Positions 23,099 through 30,182 are shown, counted from the first letter of the stretch. The stretch is DNA of 33,252 nt from Microtetraspora glauca (GCA_000721275.1 JOFO01000078.1:1-33252); one strand, 5' to 3'. A program made the numbers and translations. Notes: generated from the sequence alone by a model not told the origin.

Positions 23099-23158
23099 GA
23101 CAGCACGAAACGGCGCCGGCTTCCCGTGGTGGGAGGCCGGCGCCGTTTCGTGCTGTCT
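23098..23158. terminator. Very long bidirectional terminator hairpin
   Basis: Positions 23098-23120 pair with 23136-23158 in a perfect 23-bp stem with a 15-base loop. It overlaps the last base of the GntR stop codon and ends four bases before the stop of the convergent GIY-YIG gene, so it can stop transcription from both sides. Confidence 0.85.
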
Positions 23159-23162
23159 GGGG

Positions 23163-23732
23163 TCAAAGCGCCACGGGCAGCAGGTCGAGACGGTCCCTGC
23201 TGGTCAAGTAGGCGCGAATGCGTTCTTCGCGACCGGGTGGAGCATGGTCTACGTTGAAGACGGGCGCCTCCGCTTGGATTGCCGCCTTCTCGGCAAGAAG
23301 AGCTTCTTTGCGGGTCTGCAACCAACGCGCCTCAGAGCGATCGACGAAGGTCACCCAGATGGACGTCAGCACATGGTCGTTGTCTCTGCGGCTCTGCTCG
23401 TTCGTGACGCCGATGTACAGCAGGATCCCGCTGGAGTCGTAGTGGCGGTACAACGCACATCGACGGCTGCTCGGCCGCGTGTTGTACCTCGGCTTTTCCC
23501 AGTTGACCGTGTTGCTGAGGGCCACCTGCGCGTCCCATCGAGTGGGGTACCACACCACCTTGGTGTACCGCTCATCGACCAGCGGCCACCACTCGGCCCG
23601 TCGAAGTCGGTCCGGAGGGCGGGACCCTGGGTTGAACATCATGCCCGCATAGAGCAGGTTGCGGGCTTGGTCATAGCACCAGTACACCGCCGCCTCTTGC
23701 GAGACCCGGCCTCTCCGGCGCTCCAGTTTCAC
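23163..23732 (-). CDS. Protein with two GIY-YIG nuclease-like domains
   Basis: 189 residues from GTG at 23732, overlapping the HD gene stop as GTGA with GGGAGG nine bases upstream. The second half (about 92-165) is a good GIY-YIG domain: CALYRHYDSSGILLYIGVTN, SRRDNDH with an arginine, AEKAAIQAEAP with a glutamate and VFNV with an asparagine. The first half (about 14-86) repeats the pattern more weakly (AVYWCYDQARNLLYAGMM, then KPRYNT) and seems to lack the glutamate. GIY-YIG enzymes cut DNA with one metal ion. Here it is the last gene of an XRE/HD/GIY-YIG set. DNA cutting, regulation or defence are all possible. Confidence 0.8.
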   Translation of the reverse strand: MKLERRRGRVSQEAAVYWCYDQARNLLYAGMMFNPGSRPPDRLRRAEWWPLVDERYTKVVWYPTRWDAQVALSNTVNWEKPRYNTRPSSRRCALYRHYDSSGILLYIGVTNEQSRRDNDHVLTSIWVTFVDRSEARWLQTRKEALLAEKAAIQAEAPVFNVDHAPPGREERIRAYLTSRDRLDLLPVAL

Positions 23733-24334
23733 CGGGCAGCACCTCCCCGCTTCACCCCGTACGAGGACACGATCTCTCGCCACCACGCATCCACCGACGT
23801 CCGTACGGCGGCCTCGGCCAGCCGGCGCCCCGCGTCGGTCTTCACCGCGGCGACCATCGTGTCGATCCACGGCTGGGTCAGCGAATGGCCCTGTGCCTGA
23901 TACTCGCGGGCCTGCAGCAGGCACTCGATCTTGTCGGCGTCCTTGGCACACCGCGCCTCAGGCGTCTCCTTCGCCTCGAACTCGGCGATCAGGTCCCTGA
24001 TCGGACCGGCGATGTCGGCGGGCAGCCCGGCGGTCTGTATCTCGATGACCTCCTGGGCGGGGGTGCACTGGACGAAGGGCTTGCCGGTGCTGGGGATGTC
24101 GCCGAGTCGGGCTTCGGGTAGGTCGTGGAAGAGGGCGAGCGTGGCGGCCTTGTGCGGGTCGGCGCCCTCCATCAGTGCGAGGACGTACGCGACGACGCCG
24201 ACGCGGTAGGAATGCTCGGCCACGGACTCGGGGTCTCGAATGCCGGCGATCCACCATCCGGCGCGGCGGGTGCGCTTGAGGTGGCCCGCCTCGACCAGGA
24301 AGGCCGCCGTGGCGTCGTCGTGCTGCTCGGTCAT
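23729..24334 (-). CDS. HD-domain phosphohydrolase (YfbR/HDDC2-like)
   Basis: 201 residues, ATG at 24334 overlapping the upstream XRE gene as ATGA. The HD metal-binding signature is complete: SVAEHSYR with the first histidine (41), LFHDLPEA with the HD pair (70-71) and CAKDADKIE with the last aspartate (about 132-134). The order and spacing match the YfbR/HDDC2 group, which removes phosphate from deoxynucleoside monophosphates. Similar HD proteins lie beside XRE regulators in many actinomycete elements, where the substrate has not been shown. It is coupled on both sides, so all three products are probably made together. Confidence 0.85.
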   Translation of the reverse strand: MTEQHDDATAAFLVEAGHLKRTRRAGWWIAGIRDPESVAEHSYRVGVVAYVLALMEGADPHKAATLALFHDLPEARLGDIPSTGKPFVQCTPAQEVIEIQTAGLPADIAGPIRDLIAEFEAKETPEARCAKDADKIECLLQAREYQAQGHSLTQPWIDTMVAAVKTDAGRRLAEAAVRTSVDAWWREIVSSYGVKRGGAAR

Positions 24335-25428
24335 GGTCTACCTCTCAGGTTGGCGGCGTAGTGCAGTTGATTCAGCTCGCGGCGTGCCTGCTCACTGAGC
24401 TGTTCCGGAGCTTCGTCGAGCAGGCGGGTGACGCGGTGATGCAGGTCGCGGGTGAGTGCGTCGTCTTCGTGAAGGAGCCAGGGGCGACGGGTGACCAGGG
24501 CCCACACGCTGTGCACCGTCAGTTCGAGGTACGGCGTGGCCCGGGTCAGCCCGGCGACCAGGTGTCGCAGCAGGATGCCGCCCCGCCACGGTCCGAGGTC
24601 GCCGCTGGCCATGAAGTCGTCGCTGATGGCGGGCCGGGTTTCCTCGCCGCACCAGTACGACCAGTAGTTCAGGTTGGCCGCCTCCTGCCCGTCGGTGGCG
24701 AGCTGGGCGCGGATGAACTGGCGAAGCTGCTCCGGGTCGCCCTGACAGGCGCGGGCGACCGCCAGGGACCGCGCGGCAACCCAGGTGGGTGTCCATCCGT
24801 CGGCCGGGCGAAGTCGACGCAGTTCGAGACGTTCCTGCCGGGCGAGCCAGTCCCGCCCGTTCGCCGACGAGTCCCAGGTGGCGACGTAGTACACCTGTCG
24901 CCGAAGGAGCGTTGACGACGGGTCGCCGCCGGCCTGCTCTGCGGTAATCCGCAGGGCGTCGAACAGCCGGTCACGGTCGGGGGTGGCAAGCCGGGGATGC
25001 CCAGCGGCCCCCGGCAGGGAGCGCGGTGGGGTGCCCTGAACTGCCCATCCGAGCAGGTCGTGCCACTCACGGGTGTGAACCCAGGTTGCTAGTGGGTGGT
25101 CGTGCGGCCCGTGCTCACCGCTGAGGATCTGACCCACCACCAGGTCGACGTCGATGGCTGCGCCGAGCTGGTCGAGCAAGCCCGGGTCGGCGCCGAGGCG
25201 GTGCAGCGTGCGGGTCATGGCGCGCAGGGTGTGGACGCGGACGCGGGCCAAGGGGCGACGGCCAGTTTCCCAGCTCTTAAGCGTGTTGATGTCGACGCCC
25301 AGGGCATGTGCCGCCGCCTCCTGGCTGAGCCCAATCTGGGTCCGGATGACGCGCAGGACGGCGCCCGAGATGGCTCCCTCGGGATCAGGTGTACCGGCGG
25401 TACGCCTGTCGACGGGGATTCGCGCCAC
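24331..25428 (-). CDS. XRE-family transcriptional regulator
   Basis: 365 residues from GTG 25428, with GGGAGG seven bases upstream. An HTH at about 21-60 (AVLRVIRTQIGLSQEAAAHA, then LGVDINTLKSWETGRRPL) is a clear XRE/Cro-type domain. The remaining 300 residues are helical and Trp/Leu-rich (WVHTREWHDLLGWAV, YYVATWDSS, YWSYWCGEE), the usual long C-terminal part of actinomycete element regulators, probably for sensing or dimerisation. It is first in a leftward operon with the HD and GIY-YIG genes. It probably regulates its own operon and perhaps the element. Confidence 0.83.
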   Translation of the reverse strand: MARIPVDRRTAGTPDPEGAISGAVLRVIRTQIGLSQEAAAHALGVDINTLKSWETGRRPLARVRVHTLRAMTRTLHRLGADPGLLDQLGAAIDVDLVVGQILSGEHGPHDHPLATWVHTREWHDLLGWAVQGTPPRSLPGAAGHPRLATPDRDRLFDALRITAEQAGGDPSSTLLRRQVYYVATWDSSANGRDWLARQERLELRRLRPADGWTPTWVAARSLAVARACQGDPEQLRQFIRAQLATDGQEAANLNYWSYWCGEETRPAISDDFMASGDLGPWRGGILLRHLVAGLTRATPYLELTVHSVWALVTRRPWLLHEDDALTRDLHHRVTRLLDEAPEQLSEQARRELNQLHYAANLRGRP

Positions 25429-25543
25429 CTGCCCACCTCCCAGGTCAGAGCACGTGTACCGGCAGTGTCTCGTAGCCGCCCATCGATCTTCGTAGCGTGA
25501 TGCCTAGATGCCGAAACCCGACGAAGGGGGCATCATGATCTCG

Positions 25544-25819
25544 CTACTCGACACCCGGGCTGGCTCCTGTTTTGCCCTTCCGGCGGGTGGGAGTTTCGGC
25601 AGGGGGCTCGATGTCGCGAACGGTGTCATCGAGCCATTGGCGCGACCACACGTGGTCGATAGCCCGCAGGATGTCGGCCTTCCGCATGCCCGCTTCGTAG
25701 GCGGCGCGGACCTTCGCGGTCAGGTCTTCGCGGGGGCCCTTGATGGTCTGCTCGGCTCGCTCGCGTGCCCGCTTGTACGCGGCGCCAGCCTTCTTCAAGT
25801 CGTCGGCGTGCGGTGTCAT
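25544..25819 (-). CDS. Small helical protein of actinomycete elements
   Basis: 91 residues, ATG 25819 on the reverse strand with only a weak GAGATGAT site upstream. Helical and charged: KKAGAAYKRARERAEQTIKG, PREDLTAKVRAAYEAG, MRKADILRAIDHVWSRQW. The last of these looks like an HTH recognition region (the ADILRAIDH pattern is shared with short HTH repeats). Common beside XRE genes in actinomycete plasmids and AICEs, function unknown. It is divergent to the transfer operon, so the gap 25820-25993 holds two promoters. Confidence 0.68.
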   Translation of the reverse strand: MTPHADDLKKAGAAYKRARERAEQTIKGPREDLTAKVRAAYEAGMRKADILRAIDHVWSRQWLDDTVRDIEPPAETPTRRKGKTGASPGVE

Positions 25820-25832
25820 CAGCGGATCATCT

Positions 25833-25847
25833 CACACACTCGGTGTG
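25833..25847. promoter_or_regulatory. Operator candidate shared with the GntR gene
   Basis: CACACACTCGGTGTG is a partial inverted repeat (CACAC/GTGTG arms) that shares CACACA-N-TC and TGTG with the 22799-22816 palindrome upstream of the GntR gene. It lies in the divergent promoter region of the transfer operon. Confidence 0.5.
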
Positions 25848-25919
25848 CAAAGCCACTGTGCCAAGGTGCTTGCATCATGCCCACCAGTATGCCAACCTAT
25901 TGCTATACCCAAGCAAGAA

Positions 25920-25963
25920 CCCCCGCACCGGCAGGTCTTTGGCGAGAGAAGCCGGTACGGGGG
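25920..25963 (+). terminator. Leader hairpin of the transfer operon
   Basis: The arms at 25920-25932 and 25951-25963 pair over 13 positions with one C-A mismatch and an 18-base loop. It lies 30 bases before the first gene of the transfer operon, so it could act as an attenuator or as a barrier to read-through from outside. Confidence 0.5.
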
Positions 25964-25993
25964 CCATCGAACCGACCCACGAAGGGGCAGCTC

Positions 25994-26395
25994 ATGCGCC
26001 ATTCTGCCATGCCCAAGCGCCACCTGTACCTCGTGCCCGACTGGGTCGACGCCCCGGCCGCGCGCCAGTTCGTGCCCGCCAACGTCCCGTGCCCCGCGTG
26101 GTGCGAGGACTGCTGGAAGGGCTCGAACCACGGTGACGACCCGGATCCGGGCGTGAGCTTCCACCACAGCGCCCCGGCGACGATCCAGGTCACCGACCCG
26201 GACGAGCGGCCGGTGGCGGCGATCGGTGTCGAGCTGGAGCGGCTGGACAACGTCGACGCGGTCGGCCGCACCTCGGTGTGGCTGCGGATCCCGGACGAGA
26301 ACGCGCAGACGATGAGCGTCGACCAGGCCGAGGCGTTGGCGCTGGCGATCCTCGACAAGGTCCGTGCCGCCCGTATGCAGAAGGCGGTGGCGTGA
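25994..26395 (+). CDS. DUF6907-type protein, first gene of the transfer operon
   Basis: 133 residues, ATG 25994 with AAGGGG six bases upstream. ATG 26009 is an internal alternative. The motif set CPAWCEDCWKGSNHGDDPD and VSFHHSAP, followed by a beta-rich part with VGRTSVWLRIPDE and a C-terminal helix (SVDQAEALALAILDKV), is typical of the DUF6907 family found in actinomycete mobile elements. The Cys/His set may bind zinc. Biological role unknown. It heads a run of coupled genes that reaches the translocase gene. Confidence 0.78.
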   Translation: MRHSAMPKRHLYLVPDWVDAPAARQFVPANVPCPAWCEDCWKGSNHGDDPDPGVSFHHSAPATIQVTDPDERPVAAIGVELERLDNVDAVGRTSVWLRIPDENAQTMSVDQAEALALAILDKVRAARMQKAVA

Positions 26396-26538
26396 TGGGC
26401 GCCCTGCTGATGTTCCTCGGTCTCGTCTTCATCGGGGTCTCGTTCCCCGCCGACGGGCTGACCGGCGTCACGTTGGCGCTCGCCGGCCTCGGCCTGCTCT
26501 GGTCCGGCTTCTTCACCCGCCGGGACGGTGCCAAGTGA
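26395..26538 (+). CDS. Short membrane protein (spread-type candidate)
   Basis: 47 residues, ATG 26395 in a TGATG overlap (GTG 26392 is possible). Almost entirely hydrophobic: GALLMFLGLVFIGVSF, a short loop, VTLALAGLGLLWSGFF and a basic end. Two membrane helices. Small membrane proteins in this position are often called Spd proteins because they help spread plasmid DNA within mycelium. That assignment is by context. Confidence 0.6.
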   Translation: MGALLMFLGLVFIGVSFPADGLTGVTLALAGLGLLWSGFFTRRDGAK

Positions 26539-26660
26539 GGGCCCGCACCTCGCTGGGCCGGGCGATCGACCGCCTGGTTCTCCGCACCGTCGGTGTCGCC
26601 ACCGTGCTCGCGCTGCTCGTCGCCAACTCCCAGTTCGCCCTGATCGGAGGTGCGGCATGA
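26535..26660 (+). CDS. Very short single-helix protein
   Basis: 41 residues from GTG 26535 (GTGA overlap). A basic start (RARTSLGRAIDR) is followed by one hydrophobic helix (TVGVATVLALLVANSQFALI). It ends in an ATGA overlap with the next gene. The overlaps on both sides support it. Function unknown. Confidence 0.55.
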   Translation: MRARTSLGRAIDRLVLRTVGVATVLALLVANSQFALIGGAA

Positions 26661-26905
26661 GCGCCGCCCTGGTTCCCATCCTCACGGCCGCGATCGGCTT
26701 CCCGGCCGTCGTCGGTGGCGTGTTCGCAATCGCCCGCTGGTCGGCGAACTCGCACGCCGACAACATGTCCGCCGCGATCAAGCGCGTCGAGGCCGACCGG
26801 CTGCGGCGCGCCAGCGTCAACGCCAGCGTCAACGCCGCCCTCAAGCAGCACAGGGACGCCCGCCGTCCGGCGCAGCGCGGTCCGGGCCGGGAGTTGGTGC
26901 GCTGA
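26657..26905 (+). CDS. Small membrane-anchored helical protein
   Basis: 82 residues, ATG 26657 in an ATGA overlap. One hydrophobic N-terminal helix (LVPILTAAIGFPAVVGGVFA) followed by a charged helix with NASVNA repeats (RASVNASVNAALKQHRDARR) and a basic tail. Likely a membrane-bound transfer or spread helper. No family recognised. Confidence 0.6.
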   Translation: MSAALVPILTAAIGFPAVVGGVFAIARWSANSHADNMSAAIKRVEADRLRRASVNASVNAALKQHRDARRPAQRGPGRELVR

Positions 26906-27093
26906 TGGGCCTCTTCAACAACGACAACAGCGTCGGCAACTCGGGCACCGCTGGCGGCGGGTTCACCGTCACCGGTCGAGGCAAGTGGCGCATCAAGGCC
27001 ATCCGCAAGGAGTCCACCAGCCCGTCCAAGGGCGGCTCCGGGCGTGGGGCTAAGACGCGCCGGCCTGGTCAGAGCATGGGCGGTGACCGGTGA
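26905..27093 (+). CDS. Small Gly/Asn-rich basic protein
   Basis: 62 residues, ATG 26905 in a TGATG overlap. N-terminus rich in Asn, Gly and Ser (FNNDNSVGNSGTAGGGFTV), then a basic, Lys/Arg/Ser-rich end (KWRIKAIRKESTSPSKGG). No membrane segment. It has an Asn/Gly pattern a little like the RHIM-like protein at 29914. Function unknown. Confidence 0.58.
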   Translation: MGLFNNDNSVGNSGTAGGGFTVTGRGKWRIKAIRKESTSPSKGGSGRGAKTRRPGQSMGGDR

Positions 27094-27395
27094 TGTGCGA
27101 GAAGCCGACCGGCGGGGTCACCACCGTGCTCGCCATGACCGGGGTTGCCGTCTGGTGGACGGTGCGCCTGGCCTGGCAGATCGTGTCCGTGATCCTCGCC
27201 GCTCTGATCGTGCTGACCCGCTGGGCGGCGCCTCGGGTGTGGCGGGTGACGGTCCGGGTGACCCGGGCTGGTCACCGCCGCTGGGTGGCCCGCCGCGCCG
27301 TACGGACCGCCCCGGTGGCGCCGGTGGCCGCGATCGAACGGCCGGTCACCCTCGCCGACCTGCTCGGCAAGCACGACGCGGGGGTACGGCGATGA
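27093..27395 (+). CDS. Membrane protein with basic tail
   Basis: 100 residues, ATG 27093 in a TGATG overlap; GTG 27090 would give a GTGA overlap. A hydrophobic region at about 8-45 (TTVLAMTGVAVWWTVRLAW and IVSVILAALIVLTRWAA) suggests one or two membrane helices. It is followed by a long Arg/Trp-rich stretch and a short helix (PVTLADLLGKH). It belongs to the spread-type small genes of the transfer operon. Confidence 0.6.
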   Translation: MCEKPTGGVTTVLAMTGVAVWWTVRLAWQIVSVILAALIVLTRWAAPRVWRVTVRVTRAGHRRWVARRAVRTAPVAPVAAIERPVTLADLLGKHDAGVRR

Positions 27396-27538
27396 TCAGC
27401 CTGTTCATCATCCTGACCGCCGTACTGGTGTCCGTCCTGGTCGTCACCGTGGCGCTGGTCTGCGAAAACTACGCGCAGCAGATGCGGCACGTGGACCGCC
27501 GTCGTACCGCGATTACCCGACGGGCGGTGCGGCGATGA
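27392..27538 (+). CDS. Short single-pass membrane protein
   Basis: 48 residues, ATG 27392 in an ATGA overlap. One strong membrane helix (LFIILTAVLVSVLVVTVALV) and then a basic cytoplasmic tail (RHVDRRRTAITRRAVRR). It ends with an ATGA overlap with the next gene. Confidence 0.6.
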   Translation: MISLFIILTAVLVSVLVVTVALVCENYAQQMRHVDRRRTAITRRAVRR

Positions 27539-27822
27539 ACCTCCACCTGCGTCCGGTCCTCGACGACCTGCGTCACGCCCGCCAGGTCATGGCCGGCTAC
27601 CAGCACCTCACCCGACTCACCCGCTCCTACGTGACCGCCGACCCGGCCGTCGTGGACCTCGGCCTGCGAGCCGGCTGGATCGCCGACGAGGCAGACCTTC
27701 TGCGGTGGCACCTGGAACGGTCCCGGACCGCCCGGGCGGTACTGCCCCGCGCGGCCGCCGAGCTGCGTGCCGACGCCGCGTACTGGCGGGCCAGCGCCAC
27801 CCGAAAGGAGGCCCGGCCGTGA
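27535..27822 (+). CDS. Small helical protein
   Basis: 95 residues, ATG 27535. All-helical and basic/Leu-rich (RPVLDDLRHARQVMAGYQHL, DEADLLRWHLERSRTARAVL), without a hydrophobic segment. Likely a soluble partner of the neighbouring membrane proteins. AAAGGAGG near its 3' end serves the following gene, whose GTG overlaps this stop. Confidence 0.62.
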   Translation: MNLHLRPVLDDLRHARQVMAGYQHLTRLTRSYVTADPAVVDLGLRAGWIADEADLLRWHLERSRTARAVLPRAAAELRADAAYWRASATRKEARP

Positions 27823-29030
27823 AGACCGACAAGGCCGTCGGCGGCTTCTACTTCATCGTCCTGACCACCGCGCTGGTCGGCTCCGTCAGCGCCGCCGCGC
27901 GGTGGCTCGACGTCTCGTGGGGCTGGGCCATCGCCCCGATCGTCGCCGTCGAACTCGGCGGTGTCGTGCTGATGATGTACGCCGCCGACCGGCAGAAGCT
28001 CGGCGAGCGCGCCGGCATGGCCCGCCTGCTGTCCGGGGCGGTCGCCGGCATGGCGGTGGCGACCAACTACTTCGGTCACCTGAACAAGCCCGGTCAGGCG
28101 TACTTCTTCGCCGGCCTGTCCGCGCTCGGGTACGTCGTCTACCTGCTGATGGCGGGTGCGAAGCGCCGTGACGCGCTGCGGGCCGCTGGGCAGTTGGAGG
28201 GCACCACCCCGGTGTACGGCGTGTGGCAGTGGCTGCGGCACCCGGGGCTGACCCGGCGGGCCCGGCAGTTGGCGCAGGCGAACGCCGCCGACCGGCTGGC
28301 CGATCCGACGGTGCCGATCCTCGGTCGTACCGCGTCGCTCGCGGCCGCCGCCGAGCAGGTGCGCGCCAAGCGTCGTGAGGACGCCATCGCGTCCGCGCTC
28401 GACCGGCTGATCCGAGACGCGGCCGGGCCGGTGATGGCCGACATCGCCGTGCACACCTACGACCCTGATGAGATCGCGCAGCGGCTCGCCGCGTCGGCGG
28501 ACTACGACGGGGATGCGGCGCTGCTGGCCGCCGACCTGACACCCGCGAAACTGGCCGGCGTTGACGCGCCGGATGGCCGGCTGGACGACGACATCATGGC
28601 GGTCGCCGACGTTGTCGCCCCGACCCTGTCCGAGCAGGTAGAAGCCGCCGTCACCCGCCACCTCGCCGCCCTGCCGATGGCGACCCCAACGCCGGCCGGC
28701 AACCGGCCACCGTGGCGGGCGAGTGGCGACCAGGCGCAGGCCCGCGTACGCCGCCCCGCACCGGCCATCAACGTCACCGTGGTGGCGCCCGAGCGGCCGA
28801 CCCGACCGGCCACGACGACCGGCCACGGTGGCGAGTCGAAGCCGCCCCGGAAGGGTGCCAGCCAACCGGCCACGACGGCGGATCGGGTGGCGGGTGCTCT
28901 GCGCCGCAAGCCGGACATGACACAGGAGGACGTGGCCAAGGTGCTCGGCGTGGGAGTACGCACCGTCAGCCGCTACTGGACCACCGCGAAGGCCACCGTC
29001 AACGGACACGACCACGGGAAGGGGCAGTGA
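27819..29030 (+). CDS. SpdB-like membrane protein with C-terminal HTH
   Basis: 403 residues from GTG 27819, with AAAGGAGG upstream. Four membrane segments in the first 115 residues (about 10-28, 36-55, 68-85, 95-113) are followed by a long cytoplasmic part rich in Ala/Arg/Asp helices and a Thr/Pro linker. A helix-turn-helix sits near 370-393 (MTQEDVAKVLGVGVRTVSRY). This membrane-plus-HTH layout is typical of spread proteins of actinomycete conjugative elements. They are thought to help move DNA between mycelial compartments together with the FtsK-type translocase. The exact activity is unknown. Confidence 0.8.
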   Translation: MKTDKAVGGFYFIVLTTALVGSVSAAARWLDVSWGWAIAPIVAVELGGVVLMMYAADRQKLGERAGMARLLSGAVAGMAVATNYFGHLNKPGQAYFFAGLSALGYVVYLLMAGAKRRDALRAAGQLEGTTPVYGVWQWLRHPGLTRRARQLAQANAADRLADPTVPILGRTASLAAAAEQVRAKRREDAIASALDRLIRDAAGPVMADIAVHTYDPDEIAQRLAASADYDGDAALLAADLTPAKLAGVDAPDGRLDDDIMAVADVVAPTLSEQVEAAVTRHLAALPMATPTPAGNRPPWRASGDQAQARVRRPAPAINVTVVAPERPTRPATTTGHGGESKPPRKGASQPATTADRVAGALRRKPDMTQEDVAKVLGVGVRTVSRYWTTAKATVNGHDHGKGQ

Positions 29031-29031
29031 C

Positions 29032-29163
29032 ATGAGCCGCCGACAGATCCACCAGACCCGCCGCGACGCCGCCCGCCAGCGCCGCAACGCCGAACACACC
29101 CGACGCCAGCAGCAGGACACCGGCTACTGGACCACCTTCCTGACCACGGAGGACGCGCGATGA
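29032..29163 (+). CDS. Short basic protein between spread and Nudix genes
   Basis: 43 residues, ATG 29032, one base after the preceding stop, ending in an ATGA overlap with the Nudix gene. Very rich in Arg/Gln (RRQIHQTRRDAARQRRNAEH) with a C-terminal TGYWTTFLTTEDA. GGGAAGGGG is upstream. Possibly a nucleic-acid-binding peptide. Family unknown. Confidence 0.58.
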   Translation: MSRRQIHQTRRDAARQRRNAEHTRRQQQDTGYWTTFLTTEDAR

Positions 29164-29834
29164 CCACCACCGAGTACACCCACCCGAGCGTCCTCGCCGG
29201 CATCGCGGCCGGTGCGTCCTGGGCGGACCCGACCATGGACCCCACCAGCATCGACTGGGCCGAACGTCAGGCCGCCGCCGCGATCCCGTTCCGCGTGGTC
29301 GACGGACGACCGGTCAGCCCCGGCGCCCCGACCGGCATCCGGTACGGCCGCAACCAGCTCGGGCACTGGGGCGAGCAGCAGTGCGCCGACGCGCTCGTCA
29401 TCGCCAAGACGCCCGGCGCCCACGGCGGCTGGCCGTGGCTGCTGATGGTCGACCGCGACGACGACCACGGATGGGCCCTGCCCGGCGGGTACGTCGACCT
29501 GGGCGAGGACCCGATCGACGCCGCCGTGCGGGAGCTGCGCGAGGAAACCGGGCTGGTCATCGACCGGACCCAGGACCCGTACGTGGCACTGCCGGCCCGG
29601 GTGGTGCCGGACCCGCGCGCCAGCGACGAGGCGTGGATGGTCACCACCCCGGTCCGGTTCGACCTCGGCACGTTCGACGTGCTGCCCGACGTCGAGGGCC
29701 GCGACGACGCCCGCCGGGCGGTCTGGGTGCCGGCGGTCGACTTCGACTGCGTGGTGCGACACCTGACGGCGGTCTACGGCGGCACAGTGTTCGCCGCCCA
29801 CCGCGACCTGCTCCGCGACGTACTCGACCGCTGA
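29160..29834 (+). CDS. Nudix hydrolase, Pif-like
   Basis: 224 residues, ATG 29160. A complete Nudix box G-x5-E-x7-REUxEExGU lies at 110-132 (GYVDLGEDPIDAAV then RELREETGL), so the metal-binding glutamates are present. The 70 residues before it form an extra N-terminal part, as in Pif of pSAM2, a Nudix protein that blocks transfer into cells already carrying the element and needs its Nudix motif. The position just before the translocase gene matches that of pif-like genes in AICEs. Substrate unknown. The immunity role is inferred by analogy. Confidence 0.85.
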   Translation: MTTTEYTHPSVLAGIAAGASWADPTMDPTSIDWAERQAAAAIPFRVVDGRPVSPGAPTGIRYGRNQLGHWGEQQCADALVIAKTPGAHGGWPWLLMVDRDDDHGWALPGGYVDLGEDPIDAAVRELREETGLVIDRTQDPYVALPARVVPDPRASDEAWMVTTPVRFDLGTFDVLPDVEGRDDARRAVWVPAVDFDCVVRHLTAVYGGTVFAAHRDLLRDVLDR

Positions 29835-29913
29835 GTGCCTGCACGGCACGTCTCGTACGTGCCGGCGCAGGGACCGTCCGGTCCACCATCAACGCCCCCG
29901 AAGGGAGTTCGAC

Positions 29914-30126
29914 ATGGGCAGGAAGAACATCCAGCAGGGCCCGAACAACACCGCCAGCGGCAACGACGAGGTCGGCGTCCAGGTCGGCCAGGTCCGCGGC
30001 CGGGCCAACCCCCGGCAGGCCACCCCGCCGCCCGCCCCGGCCAACACCCAGAACGTGCGGTCCGGCAACGCGACCGTCGGCCGCCAGGAAGACGTCATCG
30101 AGGGCGGCCTCACCATCCGCTTCTGA
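29914..30126 (+). CDS. Small protein with two RHIM-like Asn/Gly repeats
   Basis: 70 residues, ATG 29914 with GAAGGGAG upstream. Two repeats are visible: NTASGNDEVGVQVGQVRG (about 12-29) and NVRSGNATVGRQEDVIEGG (about 48-66), separated by a Pro/Ala linker. The first contains VQVG, identical to the tetrad of RHIM amyloid motifs, and both fit the N-xx-SGN-xx-VG-x-Q pattern. Bacterial amyloid signalling motifs of actinomycetes have a similar N-x(3)-G...Q-x-G form. The similarity is suggestive only. It lies between the Nudix and translocase genes. A hairpin follows its stop. Confidence 0.65.
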   Translation: MGRKNIQQGPNNTASGNDEVGVQVGQVRGRANPRQATPPPAPANTQNVRSGNATVGRQEDVIEGGLTIRF

Positions 30127-30137
30127 CCAGCCGCAAC

Positions 30138-30164
30138 GGGGCCCGGCCTACACGGTCGGGCCCC
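30138..30164 (+). terminator. Hairpin before the translocase gene
   Basis: GGGGCCCG (30138-30145) pairs with CGGGCCCC (30157-30164) around an 11-base loop. Followed by GAGGAGAG and the ATG of the translocase gene, so it may limit read-through or translation rather than fully stop transcription. Confidence 0.5.
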
Positions 30165-30182
30165 CGCACTGAGGAGAGCAGC

